DNA of 64,000 bases from Paraburkholderia acidisoli (GTDB lineage Bacteria > Pseudomonadota > Gammaproteobacteria > Burkholderiales > Burkholderiaceae). Where the stretch lies: NCBI RefSeq assembly GCF_009789675.1, contig NZ_CP046913.1:3176104-3240103 (forward strand), given 5' to 3'. Both the position numbers and the translations under genes were made by a program. Of the stretch, positions 19,347 to 28,428 are shown one piece after another (within the stretch, counting starts at the first letter, position 1; the number at the start of each line of letters is the position of its first letter). Below the pieces are notes generated by a model that saw only the letters and a program-made list of their open reading frames with translations, made no database searches and had not been told where the DNA came from.

Positions 19347-19489
19347 TCTCCCTTTCGTTCCAGAATGCGTCTTCCGGCGTTCTGGCTCTTGCCTTTATTT
19401 CGCCAAAACCGCATCACCAAAAATTACTCAGTGGTCCTTGAGGTTCGCCCTCGTATTGCCGTTCGTTACGAACATGGCGCGGCTCGAAC

Positions 19490-20605
19490 TCAAGCGCGCC
19501 ATTGCAGGCACTGCTGACGCACCGCCTCGTGCAGCGACTTTTCCTCGGCCACCACGTTGCGCAACCAGCTCGCGTCGTTGTTCTGCGCGCGTGCGAGCGT
19601 CGCGATTTCGGCCAGTGCGCGCGTCGAGCCGAGTGCTTCGCCGTGTGGCGCGATGGTGTCGAGCGTTTCGAGGATGTCCTCGGAAATCGTGCGACGCTCG
19701 CCCGTTTGCGGATTCACGCAGGTGCCGGCCAGACCGAATCGGCACGCCTGGAAACGGTTGAACGTGTAGACGAGGTAGTCGTCCTCGCGCGGCGTGATCG
19801 GCCGGTCGGTGAGCAGATGGCGCGCGAGCGTCTGGATGTAGCACGCGATCGCGGCCGCGCGCTCGACCGAGAGCGGCGTGTCCATCACGCGCACTTCGAT
19901 CGTGCCGAAACCGGGCTTCGGGCGAATGTCCCAGTAGAAGTCTTTCATGCTGTTGACGACGCCCGTGTGCACCATCTTCGAGAAGTAGTCCTTGAAGTCT
20001 TCCCAGCTGAGCACGAACGGCGCGCGGCCCGACAACGGGAACGCGAACACGGAATTCAGGCGGGCCGAATGGAAGCCCGTGTCCACGCCCTGCACGTACG
20101 GCGAGGACGCCGAGAGCGCGATGAAATGCGGAATGAAGCGCGAAAGCGAATGCAGCAGGAACAGTGCGCTGTCGGCGTCGGGGCAACCGATATGCACGTG
20201 CTGGCCGAACACCGTGAACTGCTTCGCGAGATAGCCGTACAGCTCCGACAGATACTGAAAGCGCGGGGTATCGACGATACGCCGGTCGCTCCATTGCTGG
20301 AACGCGTGCGTCCCGCCGCCGCACAGCCCGACGTTGAGCCGGTCGGCCGCGGCCACCAGCACGTCGCGAATCTTGCGCAGGTCGGTGACGGCCTGCTCGT
20401 GGTGCGTGCAGATACCGGTGGACAGCTCGATCATGCTTTCGGTGATTTCGGGCGTGATGTTGCCCGGAATCTCCTGATCCTTGATGAGCCGCATGATGTC
20501 GCTGCCCGCTTTGGTCAGGTCGTAGTCGTGCGTGTTGACGATCTGCATTTCGAGTTCGACGCCGAACGTGAACGGCTTCGAATCGACAAATGTTTCTAGT
20601 GACAT
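19490..20605 (-). CDS. ybdK: YbdK-family carboxylate-amine ligase (glutamate--cysteine ligase type 2)
   Basis: ATP-dependent ligase of 371 residues, normal length for YbdK. Motifs are [13 protein letters not shown] at the N-terminus, [22 protein letters not shown] and [18 protein letters not shown]. The family has weak gamma-glutamylcysteine synthetase activity in Escherichia coli and is distinct from the main GshA, which this window also carries at 47.3-48.9 kb. The ATG at 20605 follows AGGGGAC. It lies 118 bases downstream of a KefB-like antiporter gene on the same strand. Confidence 0.88.
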   Translation of the reverse strand: MSLETFVDSKPFTFGVELEMQIVNTHDYDLTKAGSDIMRLIKDQEIPGNITPEITESMIELSTGICTHHEQAVTDLRKIRDVLVAAADRLNVGLCGGGTHAFQQWSDRRIVDTPRFQYLSELYGYLAKQFTVFGQHVHIGCPDADSALFLLHSLSRFIPHFIALSASSPYVQGVDTGFHSARLNSVFAFPLSGRAPFVLSWEDFKDYFSKMVHTGVVNSMKDFYWDIRPKPGFGTIEVRVMDTPLSVERAAAIACYIQTLARHLLTDRPITPREDDYLVYTFNRFQACRFGLAGTCVNPQTGERRTISEDILETLDTIAPHGEALGSTRALAEIATLARAQNNDASWLRNVVAEEKSLHEAVRQQCLQWRA

Positions 20606-20723
20606 GGCGTCCCCTGTTGGACGGCGCGATGCCCGCGCGCGCGACTGCGCTGCGGGCCCGCGCGATGTGGCAAGGCGGCGCGCGCGGCAGCGCCATTCAG
20701 CGCCGCCGCGCGCACCGCGTCTT

Positions 20724-21935
20724 TCATGGTTCGTCGCGTTCGCCGACGAGCGCGAGCACGCGGTACACGACCCACGGCGCGAACAGCTGGAGCACGACGA
20801 TCGCGCACAGAATGATGGCGCGCAGGCTCGGATCGAAGTTCGGATAGAGGTCGTAAGTATCTTCGACAAGCAGGAAGGCCAGCGCCGACATTGGTGTCAG
20901 GGCGAGACCGAGCGCCACGCCCTGCTTCCATTCGAGGCCGCTCGGCTTGGCGAACATCAGCACGCCGAGGAGCTTGGCCACGAGCCGCGCGACGATCAGC
21001 CCCGCCGCCGCGAGCCCGCCCACCGCAATGTCGTGCCACTGGAACGTGGTGAGCGTGAGCACGAACAGAATCACGGTGAGCAGCCACCCGGCCGTGCCGA
21101 AGTGCTGCGGCCACAGCTGCGGGCGCGCCTCGCGATTTTTCACGATGATGCCGGCCGCGAGCAGGCTCAGGATGGTCGAGAGCTTGAGCAGATGCGCTAC
21201 CGCAATCGCGAGCAGCACGAGACCGAACAGCGCGACGAACGAATGCTCGTCCTGCGGGCTCAGGCTGAAGCGCCGGTAGAACAGCGTGCAGGCGCGCGCG
21301 AGCAGATACGCGAGCACGATCGAGCCCACCAGCAGGTAGAGCGGCTGGAGGATCGTCGCGAACACGTTGCCGTAGATTTCCTGATGCAGCCAGCTCGAGG
21401 CGAGCTTTTCGATCACCACGGCATAGATGCTGTTGAGCGCCGTGAGCGTGAGCAGGCGCTGCGTGACCTGGCCTTCGGCGCGCAGCTCGACTTTGAGCTG
21501 GATCACCATGGCGGGCGAGGTGGCCATGGCGATCGACGCCACGACGATCGAGATCATCGCCGGCACGGAAAGGAACAGCAGCACGACGAGCACGAAAACG
21601 AACGTGAGCGTCGACTCGGCCACGCTGGAAAGGATCAGCCACGGGTTGCGGCGAATCCAGCGCAAATCGAGCCGGCTGCCCAGCTCGAACAGCAGCAGCC
21701 CGAGCGCGACGTCGAGCAGGGGCCGCGCGGAGGTCGCGACGTCGGCGTCGATCACGCCGAAGCCGGCCGAACCGGCAATCAAGCCGATCACGCCATAGCC
21801 CGAAATGCGCGGCAAACGCCACGCGCGATAGCAGAGCTCACCGAAGAGACCCGCGGCGAGCAACGCAAGCCCGGCCCAGAAAATACCGTCGAGCTGCAAC
21901 GGCCAGGCGGGAAAGAACGAAAACGCCGACTTCAT
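20724..21935 (-). CDS. Cation:proton antiporter, CPA2 (KefB/KefC-like)
   Basis: Integral membrane protein of 403 residues with about a dozen hydrophobic helices and no TrkA-N domain, so it is the transport core only. The family patterns [21 protein letters not shown] and [21 protein letters not shown] are present. It probably exchanges K+ or Na+ for protons. Full-length KefC channels are gated by glutathione; here the gene is followed by a gamma-glutamyl ligase gene, a suggestive but unproved link. The ATG at 21935 follows GGAGAAG. Confidence 0.88.
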   Translation of the reverse strand: MKSAFSFFPAWPLQLDGIFWAGLALLAAGLFGELCYRAWRLPRISGYGVIGLIAGSAGFGVIDADVATSARPLLDVALGLLLFELGSRLDLRWIRRNPWLILSSVAESTLTFVFVLVVLLFLSVPAMISIVVASIAMATSPAMVIQLKVELRAEGQVTQRLLTLTALNSIYAVVIEKLASSWLHQEIYGNVFATILQPLYLLVGSIVLAYLLARACTLFYRRFSLSPQDEHSFVALFGLVLLAIAVAHLLKLSTILSLLAAGIIVKNREARPQLWPQHFGTAGWLLTVILFVLTLTTFQWHDIAVGGLAAAGLIVARLVAKLLGVLMFAKPSGLEWKQGVALGLALTPMSALAFLLVEDTYDLYPNFDPSLRAIILCAIVVLQLFAPWVVYRVLALVGERDEP

Positions 21936-22716
21936 CGTGGAGGCTTCTCCTTGGCAAGAAGACAGTCCGGCTGTCCGACGTTAGAGCGACAGCGATTCGC
22001 ACTCAGGGCAAGCGGCGTGCCGCGCGTCCCGAGCGCCGCTACCCGAACCGTATGCGACCCGGGGTTACCCTGGGAAACGGAGCGGATCACGGAGCGAACC
22101 ACGCCGCGCCTCGTGCGCCCGCGATGCGGCGCCGACACGCGCTGAAGGCACCCGCGGCACCTGCGCGCGCCCACGCGCTCATACGCGACCGGGTTCGGTC
22201 CGACAGACAGAACCTCGCGCAGGGCGGCGGCGAGTGCGGGAACCATTGCACCGGCACGGTAGTGCGGCGAACAGCCGGTACGGGCGCGTCCTGTGCGCGG
22301 TTCTGCGCGACAGTGACGCCCGAGGTGGAGAAACGAACGCAGCCGGCTTCCTGAGCACTCAGATTCAGGTCACGCGGCATCCGTTCCTTGGATGCGTCAG
22401 CCGTTCTGATGCGGCATTCGACGCGGAAAAGTCCGGCGATTGTGCCATAGCTTTTTTGCAATTGTCCCGGCTAAACCGAAAGCCAGCGCGAAGACGGTAA
22501 TTACGTCCAGTTTGCACACATTTGATGACAGTGGTGGAAAAAATGACCGGAAATTTTCCGCTGATGTCGCGTTGCGCGAGCTTGCGGTTTCGTCGCGATT
22601 CTTCAGCCGATTATCGGCCTGCGCGGTTGGGCATTCCCGATACCGGTGGCGCTAGCTTCGGGTTTACGGTTTACCGTATGTATACGTAGTAATAGTTAAC
22701 AAGTCCCTGGATTTTC

Positions 22717-22725
22717 TGTGGATAA
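22717..22725 (-). promoter_or_regulatory. Perfect DnaA box match
   Basis: TGTGGATAA followed by CCCGTG; reverse complement of the TTATCCACA consensus. Paired in opposite orientation with the box at 22898. Confidence 0.55.
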
Positions 22726-22897
22726 CCCGTGTTTACCTCGGGATATCAGCGAGTTGGCGCGCGCACAACCGGACGGTTTGCATGTGCGGACCGCAAGCGC
22801 TTCGAAGAACAACTTTCTGGGGGCGCGAAGCGTCGCTCGACTTACCCCGTTTACGTCCACATCGGTTCCACACTTCGTTCGCCTGCAATCCGCGCGG

Positions 22898-22906
22898 TTA
22901 TCCACA
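22898..22906 (+). promoter_or_regulatory. Perfect DnaA box match
   Basis: TTATCCACA, the strong consensus box, with a second related GGGGATAACCCGTG element eight bases further on. It lies 36 bases past the mnmC stop. Confidence 0.55.
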
Positions 22907-22941
22907 GCTTCGCGGGGATAACCCGTGCACGGCCCGATTGC

Positions 22942-25029
22942 TTACACGTCGCGTTGGCGCAGCGCCCGTTGCAGAAAGCGCGCGGGATCGAGGTGATCGG
23001 CGAGTTCGTGTTCGAGCGGCCACGGTTCGCCTTCGAGCTGCGCGGCGATCAGTTCCGCGCCCAGCGACGCCCACACGAGCCCGCGCGAGCCGAACGCGTA
23101 CGCGCCGTACAGACCGTGCGCGCGCGGCAGGTCGAGCGGCCACGCGCCGGCGAGCCGTTGCGCGTCGCGGCGGGCGGCGGCTTCGTCGCCGAGCTGGCCG
23201 AGCATCGGCATGCGGTCGCTCGTCACGCAGCGAAACGCCACGCGGCCCGCGTACTGCGCCACCCGGTGTTCGTCGCAAGGCGCCTCGCCGCGGTCCCCAT
23301 CGCGTTGGGCACCGGCTGGCACGGCCGCGAGTTCGGGCAGCATCTGCGCGACGCGCTCGATGTTTTCGGCATGACCGGCGGCGCGCAGGTCGGTGCCGGT
23401 GTCGTCCACTTCGTAGGTCGCGCCCACGAGCGTCACCTCTTGCGGCAGCGGCACCGCGTAGCCCTCGCCGATCACCGGCACGCGCAAGCCGTCGAGCGGA
23501 CTGGCATCCACGAGCGTGAGCTGGCCGCGCACGATGCGCGTGGGCGCGTGATCGAGCGCGGCGAGACGCGAGGCGTCCTGCGCGTTCGCGAAGATCACGA
23601 CGCCCGCTTGCGCGACGCGCTGCCCGGCATCGTCGAAGAGTTGCCAGTCGCTCGCGGTATCGCCGTTCTTCTCACGCTCGATACGTGCGATTCGGACACC
23701 GAAGCGCATTTCCACCTGCGCGCCGGGCAGTGCCGTGGCGTAGTCCAGTTGCGCGCGGCACAGCGAAGCGGGATCGATCGCGCCGCCGAGTGGATAGAAC
23801 CAGCCGCCGTGCGCGAGCGCGACGCCCGCGATGGACTCGGCTTCCTCGCGCGAGACGGGCGTGACGAATTCCTTCGGATACCGTAACGCGGCGTCGGGCG
23901 CGCGCCCGGACGAGGCGAGCGCCGCGGCGACCGCGCGTGACTCGTCGTCGGTGGCGAGATGCAGGAGACCCGCGTTCGAGCGCACCGGCGCGTGGCCCGC
24001 CGCTTCGAGCGCGGCCCAGCGTTGCCGCGCATACAGAAAGCCCGCGCGCGTGATGCGCGAGGCGCTGTTGTCGTCGCGCGCGATGAGCGGATGAAACACG
24101 CCGGCGGGATTGCCCGAGGCCTCGCGCGCGGGCGCGTCGTTGCGCTCCACGAGCGTGACTTTCCAGCCACGCGCGGCGAGCCGTTCGACCAGCGCGCAGC
24201 CGGCCAGCCCCGCGCCCACCACCACCGCATGCCGTTCCCGGAGCGCGAGCGGCAGTGGCGGCTCGTGCCGGCGCACGCGCCAGCGCGGCGCGAAGCGGCC
24301 GACCAGCATCGCCCATTTGCCGCTCGTGCCCGCCACCTTGCGGTATTCGAAGCCGCATTGTTCGAGCGCGCGCTTCACGTCGCCGGCACTGCTCCAGGTG
24401 GCGAAGGTCGCGCCCTCGCCCGCGATGCGCGCGAGCGCCTTGAAGATCGGCAGCGACCAGAGTTCGGGATTTTTCGCGGGCGCGAAACCGTCGAGATAGA
24501 TCGCGTCGGCGCGCATCCACAGTTTGGGAAACAGGTCGATGGCGTCGCCGAACGCGAGCGTGAGCGTGACGCGGCCGCCTTCGAATTCGAGCCGATGCAC
24601 GCCCGGCACGAGCATGGGCCAGGCGTCGACGAGCGCTTGCGCGAGCGGCAGCGCTTTCGAATGGCCGCTCTCGTCAACGCCTGCGCCAACGTCCTTGCCA
24701 ACGACGGCCCCGAGCGCCGCGCGCAGATCGTCGCGCGAAAACGGATGTTTTTCGACCGAGACGAAGTGCAGCCGCTCGCAGCGCGCCGGGTCGTCGCGCC
24801 ATGCGGCCCATGTCGCGAGGAAGTTCACGCCCAGACCGAATCCCGTTTCCACCACGGTGAACACGCGCCGGTTCTGCCAGCGCTGCGGCAGTTCGTTGCC
24901 GCGCAGGAAGACGTCTTCGGCCTGCGTGAAGGCGCCCGACATGCCGTGATAGACGTCGTCGTAGTGGGGCGAAAACGGCATGCCGTCGTCGCGAAATGCG
25001 AGCGTGGCGGGAATCAGCGTGGCGGTCAT
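22942..25029 (-). CDS. mnmC: Bifunctional tRNA (5-methylaminomethyl-2-thiouridine) biosynthesis protein MnmC
   Basis: Fusion enzyme of 695 residues acting on the wobble uridine of certain tRNAs. The N-terminal DUF752 methyltransferase part has FSPHYDDVYHGMSGAFTQAE and ETGFGLGVNFLATW, and DAIYLDGFAPAKNPELW. The C-terminal FAD oxidase part opens with HAVVVGAGLAGCALVERLA and ends in RCVTSDRMPMLG and GLYGAYAFGSRGL. The oxidase removes the carboxymethyl group and the methyltransferase adds the final methyl. MnmE, which starts this modification, is encoded at 58.4 kb. The ATG at 25029 is chosen because MTATLIPATLAFRDDGMPFS matches the family N-terminus. Confidence 0.94.
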   Translation of the reverse strand: MTATLIPATLAFRDDGMPFSPHYDDVYHGMSGAFTQAEDVFLRGNELPQRWQNRRVFTVVETGFGLGVNFLATWAAWRDDPARCERLHFVSVEKHPFSRDDLRAALGAVVGKDVGAGVDESGHSKALPLAQALVDAWPMLVPGVHRLEFEGGRVTLTLAFGDAIDLFPKLWMRADAIYLDGFAPAKNPELWSLPIFKALARIAGEGATFATWSSAGDVKRALEQCGFEYRKVAGTSGKWAMLVGRFAPRWRVRRHEPPLPLALRERHAVVVGAGLAGCALVERLAARGWKVTLVERNDAPAREASGNPAGVFHPLIARDDNSASRITRAGFLYARQRWAALEAAGHAPVRSNAGLLHLATDDESRAVAAALASSGRAPDAALRYPKEFVTPVSREEAESIAGVALAHGGWFYPLGGAIDPASLCRAQLDYATALPGAQVEMRFGVRIARIEREKNGDTASDWQLFDDAGQRVAQAGVVIFANAQDASRLAALDHAPTRIVRGQLTLVDASPLDGLRVPVIGEGYAVPLPQEVTLVGATYEVDDTGTDLRAAGHAENIERVAQMLPELAAVPAGAQRDGDRGEAPCDEHRVAQYAGRVAFRCVTSDRMPMLGQLGDEAAARRDAQRLAGAWPLDLPRAHGLYGAYAFGSRGLVWASLGAELIAAQLEGEPWPLEHELADHLDPARFLQRALRQRDV

Positions 25030-25489
25030 GAAAAACGCTCGAGGCGGAAAAAATGCGGTGCGGGCCTCGAAGCGGTTCGCGGCGCCTTTGAAACGCGCCG
25101 CGAAGGGTGCCGCGGCGCTTGCCTGGCGCGGCCGCAATCGCTTGCTGGGCCGGGGTTTGCGGCGATGCTGCGTTGGCACGGCGCAACGCGCGAGGGGCGT
25201 TTGGCGGGGGCGATCGGGCAAAAACATCGCCGTACGCCAAAAAACCGTCCAAAACCGCGCGAAATCTTCGAAACCCTTGTCGTTATTGGGTTTGCGCTGC
25301 GCTATCATAGCAAGCGCCGCCCAGGGAAGCGGCAGCACGGCCGTTGCGGCGAAAGCGCTCATGCGCGCCGCCGCAACGCGAAACGCCGGGGAGCTCCGGG
25401 TCCGTCGCTGCTCGACGGCGCGGCACGCGTCCGTATAATCGGCGCGTTCGCGCTGTTCGTGTCAACCTAAACCAGAAAGGAACTTCTCA
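25030..25489. promoter_or_regulatory. Divergent region with the HU-gene promoter
   Basis: About 460 bases between mnmC and the HU gene. A perfect TATAAT lies at 25434-25439, 51 bases before the HU start, with a weak CTCGAC -35 at 25411-25416 (17-base spacer). A second AT-rich spot, CTATCATAG near 25302, could be another promoter. Confidence 0.5.
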
Positions 25490-25768
25490 ATGAATAAACA
25501 GGAACTGATCGATGCCGTCGCGGGACAGACGGGCGCAAGCAAGGCACAAACCGGCGAAACGCTGGACACGCTTCTCGAAGTGATCAAGAAGTCGGTGTCG
25601 AAGGGCGACGCAGTGCAGCTGATCGGCTTCGGCAGCTTCGGTTCGGGCAAGCGTGCAGCGCGTACGGGTCGCAACCCGAAGACCGGCGAAACCATCAAGA
25701 TTCCCGCAGCCAAGACCGTCAAGTTCACGGCTGGCAAGGCGTTCAAGGACGCCGTCAACAAGCGCTAA
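25490..25768 (+). CDS. hup: DNA-binding protein HU
   Basis: Histone-like nucleoid protein of 92 residues. It starts [20 protein letters not shown] and contains the HU signature [22 protein letters not shown] with the DNA-binding arm, ending [10 protein letters not shown]. It bends and compacts DNA as a dimer. A strong AGAAAGGAAC ribosome site precedes the ATG and a terminator follows, so it is a single-gene unit. HU and IHF are similar; the sequence fits HU-beta. Confidence 0.97.
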   Translation: MNKQELIDAVAGQTGASKAQTGETLDTLLEVIKKSVSKGDAVQLIGFGSFGSGKRAARTGRNPKTGETIKIPAAKTVKFTAGKAFKDAVNKR

Positions 25769-25789
25769 GTCTTGCCGCTCCAAGTTGAC

Positions 25790-25812
25790 ACCCGCCCCTG
25801 GCGGGTTTTTTC
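25790..25812 (+). terminator. Rho-independent terminator of the HU gene
   Basis: Stem ACCCGCC (25790-25796) and GGCGGGT (25800-25806) followed by a run of six T residues, 22 bases after the stop codon. Confidence 0.9.
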
Positions 25813-25830
25813 GCCTAGTGCGGGAAAACA

Positions 25831-25855
25831 AAACGGCGCCTTCAAGGCGCCGTTT
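25831..25855. terminator. Bidirectional terminator between HU and CobW-type genes
   Basis: Near-perfect palindrome AAACGGCGCCTT / AAGGCGCCGTTT with A-rich upstream and GTCTTTTT downstream flanks. It serves mainly the convergent minus-strand gene that ends at 25908. Confidence 0.8.
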
Positions 25856-25907
25856 GTCTTTTTGCGAGGCCGGGCTGTCCGGCTCGCAGCGTTGTGTATC
25901 GACGCGA

Positions 25908-27263
25908 TCAATGCGGACGATGCACGATCTGCCCGTCGTCATGATGGTCGTGATCGTGGTCGTCGTCGTCGAGTTCCCAGGACGGGAACGGGTCGGCGAA
26001 ACCTTGCCACGCCGCGGGACCCGCTTCGTATTCGGCTTCGCTGAGCAGGCACGCGTCGAGCTTCGCCCGCCATGCGTCGCGATCGAGGTCGAGGCCGATC
26101 ATCACCAGTTCCTGACGCCGGTCGCCAATGCGCGCGTCGTTCAGGTCGTCGCCGAACCAGTCGGCCGCGATCTCCTGTTCCAGCTCCGCGTCCTGCGGCC
26201 ATTCCTCGCGCGGCAGCGCCGCCCACCACGTGCCCGCCGGACCGTGACGGCACACGCCGCCCGCCTGCGAAAGCGTGCCCGTCACGTCGTTGCGCGTGGC
26301 GAGCCAGAAGAAACCCTTCGAACGCAGCACGCCCTTCCATTCCTGATTCAGCAGCGCCCACAGGCGCTCGGGATGAAACGGGCGGCGCGCGCGATACACG
26401 AAATTGGCGATGCCAGATTCGCCGGCGTCATGGCGATGCGCGTGGCCGTGATCGTGCGTGGGATCGTCGCACTGCGCGTGATCGTCATCGTGGGCGTGCT
26501 CATGCTCGTGCTCGGCGCGCAGCGAAGCGAGCCAGCCCGGCGCGCTCGACGCCGCGTCGAAATCGAAGCGGCCCGTGTTGATGACGGCCTCGAGCGGCAC
26601 CGCGCCGAAGCGGCTGACCACCTGCTGCGCGCGCGGATTGATGCGCGCGAGAATGCGTTGCAGATGCGCGAGTTCGTCCTCGCTCACGAGATCGGCCTTG
26701 TTGATGACGAGCACGTCGCAAAACTCCACCTGCTCGACCAGCAGTTCGACGATGGTGCGGTCGTCCTCCTCGTCTTGCGCGACGCCGCGCTCCGCGAGTT
26801 GTTCGGCGCTCGCGTAGTCGCGCAGGAAGTTGAATGCGTCGACCACCGTGACCATCGTGTCGAGGCGCGCGTGCTCGTGAAGCGCGCTCTCGCCGTCGCC
26901 GTCGAACGTCAAGCTTTCGGCGATCGGCATTGGCTCGGCCACGCCCGTGGATTCGATCACGATGGCGTCGAAGCGCTGGCCGGCTTGCGCGGGATCGGCC
27001 AGACGCCGCACTTCGCCAGGCAGGTCGTCGCGCAGCGTGCAGCAGATGCAGCCGTTCGACAATTCGACGAGCGGATTTTCCACGCGCGTGAGCGCCGAGG
27101 CGTCGCGCACCAGCGCGGCGTCGATATTGACGGCGGCCAGATCGTTGACGATCACGGCCACGCGCAGGCCCGCGCGGTTAGAGAGGAGATGGTTGAGCAG
27201 CGTGGTCTTGCCCGCGCCCAGAAAACCGGAGAGCACGGTGACGGGCAGTGGCGGCTGAGTCAT
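25908..27263 (-). CDS. CobW/COG0523-family GTP-binding metallochaperone (YjiA/ZigA/ZNG1-like)
   Basis: P-loop GTPase of 451 residues. The N-terminal G domain has GFLGAGKTTLLNHLL, the metal-binding SNGCICCTLRDDL (CxCC), IESTGVAEPMP and NKADLVSEDEL. A CobW C-terminal domain follows. Two histidine-aspartate-rich stretches, about residues 250-282 (EHEHEHAHDDDHAQ...) and the C-terminus (DDDDHDHDHHDD), are likely metal-binding. Relatives hand zinc or another metal to target enzymes under starvation. No Zur box was recognised. The gene starts at 27263 and stands alone. Confidence 0.9.
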   Translation of the reverse strand: MTQPPLPVTVLSGFLGAGKTTLLNHLLSNRAGLRVAVIVNDLAAVNIDAALVRDASALTRVENPLVELSNGCICCTLRDDLPGEVRRLADPAQAGQRFDAIVIESTGVAEPMPIAESLTFDGDGESALHEHARLDTMVTVVDAFNFLRDYASAEQLAERGVAQDEEDDRTIVELLVEQVEFCDVLVINKADLVSEDELAHLQRILARINPRAQQVVSRFGAVPLEAVINTGRFDFDAASSAPGWLASLRAEHEHEHAHDDDHAQCDDPTHDHGHAHRHDAGESGIANFVYRARRPFHPERLWALLNQEWKGVLRSKGFFWLATRNDVTGTLSQAGGVCRHGPAGTWWAALPREEWPQDAELEQEIAADWFGDDLNDARIGDRRQELVMIGLDLDRDAWRAKLDACLLSEAEYEAGPAAWQGFADPFPSWELDDDDHDHDHHDDGQIVHRPH

Positions 27264-27376
27264 TGCGGTGGCATGCAGATAAGAAGACAGGAACGCGCCC
27301 GGCGCGCGTGGGCGCGGCGCAAGCCTGCATTTTGCACCATGCGCGCGGGCGGCGCGTGGCGCACCGCCCTACCGCG

Positions 27377-27823
27377 TTACTTCATCAAACGCCACTTGCG
27401 CAGAATGTTGGCGATGTCTTGCGCATATTCGTCGCGCAGCGAAGGCGTTTCGGAGTGGTAAGCGCCCACGGCCGCCCACGTGTTGCCGTACTTGTTCATC
27501 TTCTGGCGCAGATGCCACGCGGCAATGTAGACGTTCTTGCACGGCTCCATCAGCGTGGACGACGAAATACCGTACTGCGAAAGCGCCGGCAGATGGATCG
27601 AGTTGATCTGCATGACGCCGTAGTCGATCGAGCCGTTGGCGTTCTTGTGCAGGGCGTCGCCGCGATTGTGCGATTCCTGCCAGGCGATGGCGCGCAGGAT
27701 GAGCGGATTGACCTTCTGGTAACGCGCGGCTTCGTCGAAGCAGTCGGCGCGTGCGAGCGTGCTCGCGCTCCCGAGAACGAGCGCGGCGGCAACGGCAAGC
27801 GAAACAGACCCGAGGTTTTTCAT
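27377..27823 (-). CDS. Lytic transglycosylase (SLT/IagB-like)
   Basis: Secreted peptidoglycan-cleaving enzyme of 148 residues. A signal peptide (MKNLGSVSLAVAAALVLGSA) ends near ARA. The SLT fold shows the catalytic glutamate at residue 50 in AIAWQESHNR, then YGVMQINSIHLP and AYHSETPSLRDEYA. Small enzymes of this type open peptidoglycan for secretion or pilus machines. It lies about 600 bases from, and divergent to, the type II secretion operon, so a role there is possible but unproved. Confidence 0.9.
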   Translation of the reverse strand: MKNLGSVSLAVAAALVLGSASTLARADCFDEAARYQKVNPLILRAIAWQESHNRGDALHKNANGSIDYGVMQINSIHLPALSQYGISSSTLMEPCKNVYIAAWHLRQKMNKYGNTWAAVGAYHSETPSLRDEYAQDIANILRKWRLMK

Positions 27824-28428
27824 TGCATGTTCTGCAAAACGACGATTGAGCGGCCGAAACGGCGCGCGCGGAAACGATGCTGTGGCTTTCCCGCGACGAC
27901 AACCGCGGATCCTTGCGCGGACGAACGCGCCCGCTCCCGTCATCCGACGCAACCCGGCGACGAATCCCACGCAACCAGCGGCGAACGTCGCCAAAAAACG
28001 CGCAAACCACACGGGCTCGCAGCCGGACCGGGTTCCAGGCCGCTCGTATGATACCGGCAGACGATGACGCGTCAAGCTGGCCAATCGGTCAAAACGTACG
28101 GAAAAACGAAGCGCCGTCGCGACGAATCGGCAACATCGTGACAGATTAACGACACCGAACGCGCGGCACTTTAGCGAAAGATTACAAATAGCTTGGAAGC
28201 GTTGCGGGACGGCTCACTCGCGCGATTAGAAGGGTTTCCCGGAGATTCCTTTTTTGTGACAATTTCGACACGAAAAGCTGCTACTGTTGCACCTTTTGCG
28301 GATGCGCGAACGCCTGGATTGAGGAGATCCGGGACCGGTCGGCGCGGCTCTGGCGACGCGGCCCACCGGCTGTTCGTCGAGGACGAATGTGGCCGGACGC
28401 CTTCGCTGCCGGCATCGATATGACACCC
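27824..28428. promoter_or_regulatory. Divergent region upstream of the type II secretion operon
   Basis: About 600 bases without a gene. The part from 28165 to 28290 is AT-richer and carries TTTTTTGTGACAATTTCGAC, a plausible regulatory or -35 region. I could not fix a single promoter. Confidence 0.4.

Larger units (their letters stand above)
18616..19489. other. Long gene-free region with a DnaA box, A-tracts and stacked hairpins
   Basis: No gene is supported. It holds a perfect DnaA-box match TGTGGATAA at 18884-18892, inverted relative to a partial TTATCC at 18869. A-tracts lie at 19124-19128, 19143-19148, 19179-19186 and 19200-19205. Three consecutive inverted repeats follow, at 19287-19306, 19308-19346 and about 19359-19379. 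It separates the MarR start from the ybdK stop, both on the minus strand. Confidence 0.55.
21936..22941. other. 1-kb gene-free region with AT-rich segment and DnaA boxes
   Basis: No gene is supported. From about 22430 to 22730 the sequence is AT-rich for this genome and includes the inverted repeat TACGG-TTTA-CCGTA (22666-22679). Two perfect DnaA boxes flank a 170-base core: TGTGGATAA at 22717-22725 and TTATCCACA at 22898-22906, plus GGGGATAACCCGTG starting at 22914. The gap separates the antiporter promoter from the mnmC stop. Confidence 0.6.

Noticed and set aside
20532-22145. 537-codon plus-strand frame across ybdK and the antiporter
   Set aside because: Antisense to two well-supported genes; composition is typical of shadow frames.
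22234-22500. 88-codon plus-strand frame in the gene-free region
   Set aside because: No ribosome site, no recognisable motif, and it crosses the change to AT-rich DNA without a change in character expected of a gene.
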